Of a stretch of DNA of 54,563 nucleotides, positions 17,157 to 26,007 are shown piece after piece; position 1 is the stretch's first letter, and the number at the start of each line of letters is the position of its first letter. The notes under the pieces are model-generated. The model was not told where the DNA came from and searched no databases. It saw only the letters and a program-made list of their open reading frames with translations. This DNA is from Pseudomonadota bacterium (GTDB lineage Bacteria > Chloroflexota > Ktedonobacteria > Ktedonobacterales > JADMIN01). Where the stretch lies: positions 1 through 54,563 of the forward strand of contig JAJPIU010000138.1 in assembly GCA_021324535.1 (NCBI GenBank). Direction: 5' to 3'. Position numbers and translations under genes: made by a program.

Positions 17157-20100
17157 TCAGGTTAGCGGCCAGCCCCCATGCTCCATGATCGTCTCGTCTA
17201 TCGCCTCCATCAGGCGCATCGTCTCGGCAAGCGCCGCCACCACCCACGCGTAGTGATTCAGGTCGTCGTAGGTCAGCTTGCGCCCCTTGCGATCTTTCAG
17301 CCACTTCTGGCAGACCTGGTAGCCGCCGATGGTGAACTCCCACACCTCCGGCGCCACGCCCTCGAAATACTGCGTCGTGTTGATCCAGACACGCCCCTGC
17401 TCCCAGCCGTTTGCCCCTGGCGGCGTATAGGCCACGCGCTCCACGATATTGCTGCCGCGCTCAGGATAGTTGATCATGCCCCTTCCCTGGCCCTCCCCCA
17501 GAGGGAGAGGGGAAGCGGAGTCTTCCATCAGATGCAGGGCGACGAGGCGTGCGCCGAGTTTGCACAACGCGCGGAAGAGATCGCGGTCGCTGGTGAGGGG
17601 GATGCGCGGGAAATCGAGTTTGAGATAATCGGCGTAGCGGCTGCGGTATTCGGGCGCATGGCAGACTGCGTAGATATAATGGAAGACATCCTCCGGCCCC
17701 CACCCCGGCCCTCCCCCAGCGGGAGAGGGGTTGATCGTGCCATCGGGGATGAACGCCAGCCCTAGCGTCTCTTCAAGCCTTGCGATGAAGGCGGGCGCGA
17801 GATTGGGCCGCCTGCCTGTCGCCCCGCCCCCATGCTCACCATCCCACAATGACTTCTCGCCAGTGGGGTAGAGGTAGAGCGGAAGCAGGTTCGTTCGTTC
17901 TTTACTTTCCAAAGAAACAGCGCAATTATCGGCGATGAGCCTTGTACAAAACGCATGATGAAAATCTTCGTTCACTTGGCGAGTTGTGAGCAGGCCAAGA
18001 TTCTTCCCAGCCAGCATGTGGCGCATGACCTCCGAGCGAGGGCGACACTGGAAGCCACGCGAATTCCCTGTGTAGTAGGTCTGCCGCACATCGAACGGGC
18101 GATAGAGGATGGGCGCCAGCTTCTCTTGCGCTGGGCCAGAGGCACGCACATCCTGCTGGGCAAGTGATACTTTCCAGTCTTGCGCATCCGGCCCTAGATT
18201 ATACTGTTCGCGCGCATCTTCGGGCGCAAGGCTGGCAAAATCTGTGACGCGGTTCCAGACCTCATCGCGCGTAAAGCCAATCGTCAGATCGTCGCGCGCG
18301 GTCACAATGCCTAAACTATGCGTCGGCATAATATCGGTCACACGCCAGCCGCGCTGATACTCCTCGGCGTAGGTGGCGTCTTGCGGAGCGAAGAGATAAA
18401 ACGGCGCCTGCGGCGTCAGCGTTTGCCAGCGTGTGTCGGCCAGGTCGTGCGCCGCCAGCCAGGCATATTTCGCATCACGCGCCCCCCACACATCCGCATG
18501 ATGCACCGTCGCATACGGCTTCCGCGCTTTTTCTCCCTCTCCCGCCGCAGCGGGGGAGGGCCGGGGTGGGGGCAACCGCACGAAAATCCCAATGGCCACC
18601 CCCTGCTGGATGTCGAAGACGTTCTCATCCTTGCCGCCATCGGGCGCGCGCTCCTTCTTCTTGCTGTTCCCATGCAGATCGAGCAGATAGATCGCGTCGA
18701 AGGTCTGGAGCAGCGATTGGCGCATGCCCCGGAAGGTGGGATTATCGAGATAGCTATGGTTCGTGATAAACGCCAGCGCGCCGTAGCCCGTCTGCTCGAT
18801 ACGCCACTGCGCGAAGCGGATAAACTTCACATAGTCATCGTTTAGCCACTTGGGGTTGCGCTCGCCCAGCGGGCGGCCATCCACCGAGAAGTAGTCGCCG
18901 GGGCTGTTGGCAATCCGCCCATGCAGCAGATCGGTGATCCATTTGCCCTTGTTGGCCGAGTGGCCCGAATACGGCGGATTGCCCAGCACCACCATCACCG
19001 GAAACGTCTTTTTCAGCGCCGCCGCCTCGTTCGCCTCATCCGAGATATAAAAACCCTGCGTCAGCGTCTCCGTGCGTTTGATCGCCTCCTCCAGCGTATT
19101 TGTCAGGAAGACGCCCAGCCGCTCGTCGCTCTCGAACTGATAGGCCCAGCGGTCGCGGTCGGCGGCGGGCAGGTCGGCAGCGGCAAGCTGTAGCCCCAGC
19201 TTCAGGTGGGCCATCGCGTAGGGCGCCATCAGCAGCTCGAAGCCAAACAGGCGTGGCAACAGGTGTTGCGAGACGTAGCCCGGCCACATCCCCGCCGCGC
19301 CGCGCTGGCGAAACTGCTCACGGATATGGTCCACCACGGCGTAGAGAAACGTCCCCGTGCCGCACGCCGGATCGAGCAGCAGCACGCGCGGCGATTGCGC
19401 CGTATGTTTGCCATCTTTGTCTTCGTAGGCATATTCAATCGTAGTGGTGTCGGCCAGCCCCTCGGCGCAGCCAAAGCGCGAACGCAACAGGCCATCCACC
19501 GAGCGCGTGATGTACGAGACGACCGGCTCAGGCGTGTAGTAGACACCGCGCAGTTCGCGCAGTCTGGGGTCATACGCCGTCAGGAAGGTTTCGTAGAAGT
19601 GAACGATGGGGTCTTCGCGCTTCGTGCGTTTGCCAAAGTCGGCCAGCACGGCCGCCATATCGGTCTGATCGAGCAACTGCGCGAGGTCGTCCACGAAGCC
19701 GACGAACGGCTCATCATCCAGATCAGGGCCGGTGATGGTCGCGAAGAGCCTGCGCAGGAAGGGATTGGTACGCGGAATCTCGCGGGCGGCGTCTTGCCTG
19801 CGAAACGGCTGCGATCCCTGGTGGCGCTGGCGCGCGGCGAAGAGGCCATAGGCGAGCGTCTGCGCGAACATATCGGCGAAACTTTCCGGCGTGAGGTCGG
19901 GCAACAAGACACGCTGGAAGTCGGTCAGCAGCCCCTTGAGCAGCGCGGATGGCTTGCCCTGGGCGAACGACGCTATGGCGATGTCGCGGATCATATGCGC
20001 CAGCCGCGCCAGCCGCTCGGCGAGGTCGCGCGGGTCGCGGATCGGCTCCATCCGGGCGCCGATGAACAGCGCCAGCAGCTCCGCAACGCGCGCCATGCCG

Positions 20101-20528
20101 TCGGGATCGAGTCGTAGCGCGCCTTTCGATTGCGGCGTGGCCAGGCGGGCGGTCATGCGCCGTTCGCCATTGACGTACCAACGAAACTCCAGATAATCGG
20201 TGAGGACAAGATTAGGCAGTGAGCGCAGATAGCGATGGAGTTGCTCAGATTTCTCCGTCTCGTCAAGCGAGACGCTAATATCTTTCGCTTCGAGATAGCC
20301 GATGGTGAGCGGGCCGTGCGGCGTCTGTCGGGCGATCACAAAGTCGGGGGCGCCACAGGCGACACGCTTTGGCTCGTTGGTGGCGCTGACGCCTGGAAGG
20401 ATGGCTTGAAGCAGATCGCGCAGGTCGGGGCGATAGGTATGTTCGGTGGCGTTGCCCTGCTGGCGCAAACGCTCGACGCCACGAAGATAGGCGCGGAGGG
20501 CGGCGTGTGCGGCTTCGCTGGCGGCCAT
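17157..20528 (-). CDS. Single-chain restriction-modification / N6-adenine DNA methyltransferase (type IIG / ISP-like)
   Basis: 1123 aa. N-terminal PDFVI...TIGYLEAKD (PD-(D/E)xK-like), methylase motif I LLLDPACGTGTFLYA, motif IV VLGNPPYSG, C-terminal target-recognition-like region. Confidence 0.85.
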   Translation of the reverse strand: MAASEAAHAALRAYLRGVERLRQQGNATEHTYRPDLRDLLQAILPGVSATNEPKRVACGAPDFVIARQTPHGPLTIGYLEAKDISVSLDETEKSEQLHRYLRSLPNLVLTDYLEFRWYVNGERRMTARLATPQSKGALRLDPDGMARVAELLALFIGARMEPIRDPRDLAERLARLAHMIRDIAIASFAQGKPSALLKGLLTDFQRVLLPDLTPESFADMFAQTLAYGLFAARQRHQGSQPFRRQDAAREIPRTNPFLRRLFATITGPDLDDEPFVGFVDDLAQLLDQTDMAAVLADFGKRTKREDPIVHFYETFLTAYDPRLRELRGVYYTPEPVVSYITRSVDGLLRSRFGCAEGLADTTTIEYAYEDKDGKHTAQSPRVLLLDPACGTGTFLYAVVDHIREQFRQRGAAGMWPGYVSQHLLPRLFGFELLMAPYAMAHLKLGLQLAAADLPAADRDRWAYQFESDERLGVFLTNTLEEAIKRTETLTQGFYISDEANEAAALKKTFPVMVVLGNPPYSGHSANKGKWITDLLHGRIANSPGDYFSVDGRPLGERNPKWLNDDYVKFIRFAQWRIEQTGYGALAFITNHSYLDNPTFRGMRQSLLQTFDAIYLLDLHGNSKKKERAPDGGKDENVFDIQQGVAIGIFVRLPPPRPSPAAAGEGEKARKPYATVHHADVWGARDAKYAWLAAHDLADTRWQTLTPQAPFYLFAPQDATYAEEYQRGWRVTDIMPTHSLGIVTARDDLTIGFTRDEVWNRVTDFASLAPEDAREQYNLGPDAQDWKVSLAQQDVRASGPAQEKLAPILYRPFDVRQTYYTGNSRGFQCRPRSEVMRHMLAGKNLGLLTTRQVNEDFHHAFCTRLIADNCAVSLESKERTNLLPLYLYPTGEKSLWDGEHGGGATGRRPNLAPAFIARLEETLGLAFIPDGTINPSPAGGGPGWGPEDVFHYIYAVCHAPEYRSRYADYLKLDFPRIPLTSDRDLFRALCKLGARLVALHLMEDSASPLPLGEGQGRGMINYPERGSNIVERVAYTPPGANGWEQGRVWINTTQYFEGVAPEVWEFTIGGYQVCQKWLKDRKGRKLTYDDLNHYAWVVAALAETMRLMEAIDETIMEHGGWPLT
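17479..17518. repeat. Palindromic C/T-G/A element inside coding sequence (copy alpha)
   Basis: CCCCTTCCCTGGCCCTCCCCCAGAGGGAGAGGGGAAGC, read in-frame as ASPLPLGEGQGRGM. Confidence 0.7.
17692..17731. repeat. Palindromic C/T-G/A element inside coding sequence (copy beta)
   Basis: CCTCCGGCCCCCACCCCGGCCCTCCCCCAGCGGGAGAGGGG, read in-frame as NPSPAGGGPGWGPE. Confidence 0.7.
18531..18573. repeat. Palindromic C/T-G/A element inside coding sequence (copy gamma)
   Basis: CTCCCTCTCCCGCCGCAGCGGGGGAGGGCCGGGGTGGGGGC, read in-frame as PPPRPSPAAAGEGEK. Confidence 0.75.
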
Positions 20529-20563
20529 GTGTGGCGTACTCCTTGTTGGACGTCAAGGATTGG

Positions 20564-20635
20564 TGGGCGGTGAGGGATTCGAACCCCCGGCCTTTTGCGT
20601 GTAAAGCAATTGCTCTTCCACTGAGCTAACCGCCC
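20564..20635 (-). tRNA. tRNA-Val (anticodon TAC)
   Basis: GGGCGGTTAGCTCAGTGGAAGAGCAATTGCTTTACACGCAAAAGGCCGGGGGTTCGAATCCCTCACCGCCCA folds as a cloverleaf with TAC in the anticodon loop. Confidence 0.92.
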
Positions 20636-20715
20636 ATATTGAGTTATGATAGAGAAACACAGCGCGCCGAACTATTGGAGAGTTCAGCGCGCGTCGTATC
20701 TCAATGTCTCATATG

Positions 20716-20800
20716 TGGTGCCCTCGACTGGACTCGAACCAGCACGCCCTTACGGGCACAGGCCCTCAACCTGCCGTGTATACCATTCCACCACGAGGGC
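20716..20800 (-). tRNA. tRNA-Leu (anticodon GAG), CCA encoded
   Basis: GCCCTCGTGGTGGAATGGTATACACGGCAGGTTGAGGGCCTGTGCCCGTAAGGGCGTGCTGGTTCGAGTCCAGTCGAGGGCACCA; long variable arm, GAG anticodon. Confidence 0.92.
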
Positions 20801-20926
20801 GAACAACAGGGCGATCTCCCTGCCAGGGGAGAGGATCACCCACGCGCATCAGTATACACCGTGGCGGCGTCTGTTGTCAATATTTGTCTATGATCCGTTT
20901 CCCCTCTCCCTGAAAGAGGGAGGGGG

Positions 20927-21346
20927 TCAGGGGGTGGGGGCTACTCCCTCGCTTTCCGCCAGCCCCTCTTGCTGGTAGATACCGAGAACATTCCCAGCGG
21001 GATCGCGAAAGCGCGCATACACCTCGCGTTCATCGGGATTGACCGGCTGCACGATCTCGCCACCTGCGTCGAGAATGGCCTGGATCGTTGTCGCGGCGTC
21101 GGCGACCATGATGGAGACCATCAGCCCTGTACTAGCATCCGTGGCTGGCTGGCGTCCCGTTACCCACATGCCGCTTACCTGGCCCACGGTGTCATCGAAG
21201 GCGGTTGAGCCGTCGTCGCGCTGTCTGGTCTGCCAGCCGAAGACTTGCTCATAGAACCGCGCTGACGCCGCAACGTCAACAGCGGGCATCTCGACGTAGC
21301 AGATTTTGCCTGTGCGATACCCAGGGGATGGCGCCGAAGTGGTCAC
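20927..21346 (-). CDS. VOC / glyoxalase family protein
   Basis: VEMPAVDVAASARFYEQVFGWQ...GLMVSIMVADAATTIQAILDAGGEIV...YARFRDPAGNVLGIYQQ. Confidence 0.88.
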   Translation of the reverse strand: MTTSAPSPGYRTGKICYVEMPAVDVAASARFYEQVFGWQTRQRDDGSTAFDDTVGQVSGMWVTGRQPATDASTGLMVSIMVADAATTIQAILDAGGEIVQPVNPDEREVYARFRDPAGNVLGIYQQEGLAESEGVAPTP

Positions 21347-21453
21347 GCTACTTCTCTCTTTCTCATGCAGGTTCGGGGCGCATATCTCTCGACGCCTTCC
21401 CCCAAGTATAGGCTATTTGTTCTATAAAAGCAATGGGCAATCTTCCCAATGGA

Positions 21454-21493
21454 GGAGGGATCGCTGGCGGCCAGCGACGCCAGCGATCCCTCC
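21454..21493. repeat. Perfect 16 bp inverted repeat (8 nt loop)
   Basis: GGAGGGATCGCTGGCG-gccagcga-CGCCAGCGATCCCTCC in the intergenic region. Confidence 0.85.
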
Positions 21494-21568
21494 TGGGACG
21501 CCTCGCCGAGCAATACTCGCCGACCAGGAGCGCGACGCTACTCGTTCTGCCACTCCTCTTGTCCCATG

Positions 21569-21627
21569 CGAGTCCGCGTAGGCGGACTTTGTGGCGCCAG
21601 CCCGTAGGCGCGGGTTCAACCGCCCGC
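21569..21627 (-). repeat. Dispersed two-hairpin REP-like element, copy E
   Basis: AGTCCGCGTAGGCGGACTTTGTGGCGCCAGCCCGTAGGCGCGGGTTCAACCGCCCGC. Confidence 0.8.
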
Positions 21628-21631
21628 TCGC

Positions 21632-22348
21632 TTACGCCCGTTCCCCACGCAGATACAGCGCACGCGGATCGCGCCCGAAGGCCAGCCGCTTCGCCCAGGT
21701 CGTCTGGCAGGCGCGCAACTCCGCCGCGCCGAGCGCAACCGGCGCCCGCATGGCAAAACCGGCCTCGCGTAATCCCCGACAAATCGCCCTCCCGGCGTCT
21801 TCGAGGCGCCAACCGATCTCCGTCAGCGCGCCGCCGTTCAGACGCAGTTCAAGCCGCGTTCCTGGCGTGGTTAGCGCCGTCAGCCGCGACAAGAGACGCC
21901 CGTCCTCCGGCAGCAGGCCCCGAAGCAGGCTGCCCCAGGGAAAGTTGACCGTGACGCGCTCTATCTGTGGCGCCAGCGACAGCAGCGCCGCCTCGATCTC
22001 CGGCGGCGGCTCCAGCGCGTCAGCGACCAGAAAGCACAGATTCGCTGGCGCGCGTCGGCTTGCCTCGCGCAGGTTGGCGAAACAGGCGTCCAGGCCGATC
22101 ACCAGATCGGTAGGATGCTGCGCCGCCAGCCAGCGCACAAAACGCCCGTCGCCTGTGCCTAGGTCGAGCCAGGCTCTTTCATACCCAATCAATGGCCCGC
22201 CATGTGGGAGCGTCTCCGCCACACGCGGGAGAACCATGCCACTCACTCTATCCTCACGATGCTCTCTCCACGCGCTCACTCGTTCGGAAGACGCGGATCG
22301 CTTCCGCCGCACGTGGGCGTTGTGAACGTTGGCTGCGCGTTTTGTCAT
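21632..22348 (-). CDS. Class I SAM methyltransferase resembling 16S rRNA (adenine1408-N1)-methyltransferases (KamB/NpmA-like)
   Basis: AWLDLGTGDGRFVRWLAAQHPTDLVIGLDA...ERVTVNFPWGSLLRGLL...WAKRLAFGRDPRALYL; the NFPWGSLL and WAKRLxxGR patterns suggest the family. Confidence 0.6.
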   Translation of the reverse strand: MTKRAANVHNAHVRRKRSASSERVSAWREHREDRVSGMVLPRVAETLPHGGPLIGYERAWLDLGTGDGRFVRWLAAQHPTDLVIGLDACFANLREASRRAPANLCFLVADALEPPPEIEAALLSLAPQIERVTVNFPWGSLLRGLLPEDGRLLSRLTALTTPGTRLELRLNGGALTEIGWRLEDAGRAICRGLREAGFAMRAPVALGAAELRACQTTWAKRLAFGRDPRALYLRGERA

Positions 22349-23089
22349 ATCCAGGCTCCTGTCAACTGTTGAAGGAAAAAAGCCATCAACCGCCGCAGGA
22401 GGTGGAGCGCGCGCGTGAACGCCACGCATGCGACAAGCGCCACACAGGTGTGGAAAGCGTGAACAATATCGAGAAAGGGGAAGAGAGTGGGAGCGGCCTC
22501 AAGCGCCGTCGAGCCGCTCAGGCAGGGGAAGCCTGGCGTACAGAGCGGCTATGCGAAGAGCCACCGCGCGCGACACATCGAGCCAGTGTCGCCACTGACT
22601 CTCACTCTCATCGCGCGCATCCTGTGGGGAATGCTGAGGGGAGGATATACGAGGAGAAAGCTCAAACGTTAGATACGTTCTGCTCGCGAACGCCTGGGCG
22701 CATCTGGGCGCACAAACTCGCCACCAACGCAACCGCTGGCGGACGACACGCCGATTCTGCCCATGAGCGCGGACAGCATTCTAACAGGGAGGCCGCGCCC
22801 AGGGCATCCCTGAGAAGAACCCATTCACCATTGAGAGCAGCCGCATCAGCGGTTTCACTACCACTGCGCCTGCTCCTTTCCAGGGCCATGTATAGCCGAG
22901 AGCCGAAGCGAAAAAGAAAGCGAAATATGGCGTTCGACAACACGAGAACACCGCCGACAGTATATGTCTTAGGCGAACGATATGCAAGGTGATGCGAGTC
23001 TCCTGCGCCATTTTGATGTGTATCCGCAACCATGCTGGCATGTTAGACGCTCTATAATACAGGTGATCGCCTTGGAAGGAGCGTTTCCT

Positions 23090-23575
23090 ATGCAGATTCC
23101 GCGCATTGCATATATCATCGGCGCTATCGTTGCCATTGGAGTCATCGCGTTTGTCGTCGTCGCGACCATCTTTGGCTGGTGGGGCATCGTCGTTGACATC
23201 ACGCTGACGCTGACGGCGCTACTCAGTCTGGCGCTGTTGGGCTTGCTGACCTACGCTGTGTTCTCGCTGCTGCGCACCGCGCTCAAGATTCGCAGCGAGT
23301 TGATCCCTGTGTTGCAGTCGCTCCGCGAGACGACCGACAGTGTGCGCGAGACGGCCCGCGCCGCTACGGCGTTTGGCGTGCAACCGGCGGCGCGTACCGC
23401 CAGCGCCGTATTGAGCTTTGGCGAGATCGCCTCGGTGATGTTTGGCCGTGGGCAAGCGCAGACACGCGCGGCACAGCGCCAGCGTCGCCGCCTGGAGATC
23501 GAGCGCGAAGAGGCCGAGCAAGAGCGGCAGGAGCAAGAGGCCCAGGCAAGGAGCGCAGCCAATGGACGCCGTTGA
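23090..23575 (+). CDS. Small membrane protein with charged coiled C-terminus, unknown function
   Basis: Two hydrophobic segments then an E/R/Q-rich tail; SD-like GGAAGGA upstream of ATG 23090. Confidence 0.65.
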   Translation: MQIPRIAYIIGAIVAIGVIAFVVVATIFGWWGIVVDITLTLTALLSLALLGLLTYAVFSLLRTALKIRSELIPVLQSLRETTDSVRETARAATAFGVQPAARTASAVLSFGEIASVMFGRGQAQTRAAQRQRRRLEIEREEAEQERQEQEAQARSAANGRR

Positions 23576-24338
23576 AACCACAGTCGCAGGCGCCAGCGTC
23601 AGCGCCCGGCTGACCTCCATGTTGAGCGCATTTCATATCGGCCATGCGCTGGCGAACTATCCCAGCGGACAGGGAAACGAACCGGAGTGGCTGCACACAC
23701 TTGGGCAGATTTCAGGCGTGCTGCTGATGCTCGAACTGTGCTTCGCGCTGTTGTTGGTCTGCGCGCTAGCCTTTGGCATCGCCTACGCGATGCACTGGAC
23801 GCATAGCAACGTGACACCGCTGCTCGAACGCTCCAGTGATCAGGCGCGGCGGGCGATGGCGGTGGTTGAGCGGAGCAGTGATCGCGTGGTCGAGGGCATC
23901 GCGGAGTTTCATGGGCGACGCCAGGGCATCGAGGCGGCGCTGCGTGTCTTCTTCTTTGGGCCAAAAGCCGCCGCAAGCCTGCTCAACGGACGAAAACCGC
24001 TTGCGCTGCCCGCAGAGGAACCAGCCACATTGCTACGTCCCGCCGAAACACTCCCTTTTCCGCCGGATCAATTGCCCATCCAGGAAGAGGCGACAGAGAC
24101 CTATATTGCGCGGCCAGTGGCCGCTAGCGACCATCCGCCACAACCGCTCCGGCAAGAGCCAACATGGCGCGGCCTGCCCGTAGGAAACGCCAGCGTAGCG
24201 AGGGAAACGAGTGGAAGGAGTGGGAGTGACGCGCAAGCGATTGTGACTGTGGCGCGTCCGTGGCGACAGGTGGGCCGCGCCGGAACCGCCAGCGGCGCCC
24301 GCGCAGGCAGCAGCCGTGGCGTACCGGCCATCGGCTGA
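23562..24338 (+). CDS. Membrane protein of unknown function
   Basis: Starts MDAVETTVAG, overlapping the previous gene by 14 nt; hydrophobic helix ISGVLLMLELCFALLLVCALAFGIAYAM. Confidence 0.6.
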   Translation: MDAVETTVAGASVSARLTSMLSAFHIGHALANYPSGQGNEPEWLHTLGQISGVLLMLELCFALLLVCALAFGIAYAMHWTHSNVTPLLERSSDQARRAMAVVERSSDRVVEGIAEFHGRRQGIEAALRVFFFGPKAAASLLNGRKPLALPAEEPATLLRPAETLPFPPDQLPIQEEATETYIARPVAASDHPPQPLRQEPTWRGLPVGNASVARETSGRSGSDAQAIVTVARPWRQVGRAGTASGARAGSSRGVPAIG

Positions 24339-24402
24339 TGTCGGAGAACGTCGAAGAACCCAAGCAACACGAAGGAAATCACTAGCACAGAAAACCTGAG
24401 AG

Positions 24403-25893
24403 ATGATCACAATCATGCCATCAACGCCCCCGCCCGGAGAACACCTTCCTGATCCACACAAAGGGGGAGATCACCCTGCACGACGCCTCCGGCAATGGAT
24501 CGCGCAGGCCACGCGGAACACCGTTGTCTATTCGCAGCGATTCCGATCATTGAACCGCAACGCCATCCTGTACCTCATCTCCAACACCATCCAGGCGCTC
24601 ACGGCAGGCGCGCTTGCCGTCCTCTATACGCTCTTTCTGGGGTCGCTTGGCTTTGGCGATGTCTTTATTGGACTGACGCTCTTCGTCGGCGCAGTTGGTG
24701 GCGGCGCAAGCATCCTCCCGGCGAGCGCGCTGGTGCGGCGCTATGGCTGGCGCACCATGCTCTTATGGTCAGACCTGATTGGCGGGGTAGCCATCGCGAC
24801 CCAACTGCTCCATCCAACGCCAGTGGTCACACTGATCACCACGTTAGGCATCGGCGCATCAGCCGCCATCATCCTGGTGCTGAACTCGCCGTTTCTAGCG
24901 GCGCAGAGCGAACCCCATGAACGCGCCGCCCTCTTTGGCCTGAACAACGGGCTTGGCTTTCTGGCTGCCGTCGTGGGCACGCTGCTCGGTGGGCTGCTGC
25001 CGGTCTGGCTGGCGTCGCCCCCTGTCGCCCATTCAGCGATGTTGCTGATGGCGCGTCCCTGGCTGCTGCCACACACCACAGAGCGCATCTATCAGGAGTC
25101 GTTGCTGGTGATGGGCGCCATCGCCGTGCCGTCGGTCATCCCGGTGCTCTTCCTGCGTGACACGCCAGCAGCGCCCACCGTCGAACCAATCGCCGTTGCG
25201 GCGGAACATGAACAGCAAAAGAGCAGTGACACGCAAAGTGACAAGCCTATTCCCATCAACAGGAGGTGGCTACGGCGGAAGATCGCCGAGGCGCACGCAC
25301 TTTTCACAGGGGTGATCGGGCGCTTCTCGCTCAGCCAGTTGCTCGTCGGCTTTGGCGCGGGCCTCTTCTTCCCCTACCTCAATCTGTATTTTGTCAACCG
25401 TGTGGGGGTCTCGGTGGCGACGTATGGCGCACTGAGCGCGGGACTGCTCATTCTCCAGGCGGTGGTCTCGCTGCTCTCAGCTCCCATCGCGGATCACTTC
25501 GGCAAGGTGCGCGCGTCGCTGCTGGCGCAGGTGGCCTCGCTGCCCTTCCTGCTGGCGCTTGGCCTGTTTCCCATTGGGGTGATCGCCGCCGCCGCCTATC
25601 TCATTCGTGGCGCGCTGATGACGGTGACGAGCGCCCCGCTGCAAGCCTACCTGATGGAGATCGTCCCTGGTGAACGGCGTATCGTCGCCAGCAACGTGTA
25701 TAACGTCAGCTGGCAGACAGCCTGGGCGATTGGCGCGGGGATAGGCGGCGCGGTGCTGGCGGTGGGCGGCTTTGCCTCGCTTGCTGGCGTCGCTTCGGTC
25801 TGCTATACGCTGAGCGCGATACTGCTGGCGCGCTGGTTTCTGCGCAGGCCGGGGAAAGAGGCCAACGAAGCCGCCAATCGGCTGATCGCGTGA
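24403..25893 (+). CDS. MFS transporter
   Basis: 496 aa, about 12 hydrophobic helices; LFGLNNGLGFLAAVVGTLLGGLLP and SVATYGALSAGLLILQAVVSLLSAPIADHFGKVRASL are MFS-like. Confidence 0.85.
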   Translation: MITIMPSTPPPGEHLPDPHKGGDHPARRLRQWIAQATRNTVVYSQRFRSLNRNAILYLISNTIQALTAGALAVLYTLFLGSLGFGDVFIGLTLFVGAVGGGASILPASALVRRYGWRTMLLWSDLIGGVAIATQLLHPTPVVTLITTLGIGASAAIILVLNSPFLAAQSEPHERAALFGLNNGLGFLAAVVGTLLGGLLPVWLASPPVAHSAMLLMARPWLLPHTTERIYQESLLVMGAIAVPSVIPVLFLRDTPAAPTVEPIAVAAEHEQQKSSDTQSDKPIPINRRWLRRKIAEAHALFTGVIGRFSLSQLLVGFGAGLFFPYLNLYFVNRVGVSVATYGALSAGLLILQAVVSLLSAPIADHFGKVRASLLAQVASLPFLLALGLFPIGVIAAAAYLIRGALMTVTSAPLQAYLMEIVPGERRIVASNVYNVSWQTAWAIGAGIGGAVLAVGGFASLAGVASVCYTLSAILLARWFLRRPGKEANEAANRLIA

Positions 25894-26007
25894 CAGGCGC
25901 CGTGGGCCATTCGTTCTCATGTGCGATAATCCCCATACCGACGTCAGGAGAGAGAGCATAAAGCGAGCGTGCGGCGCATGGGGCATATGATGAGAGCGAG
26001 GTGGCGG

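Noticed and set aside
22192-22992. 266 aa plus-strand ORF covering the 22.4-23.0 kb gap
   Set aside because: Overlaps the start of the methyltransferase gene; biased composition without recognisable motifs. The region 22350-23080 is better left as unassigned intergenic sequence.
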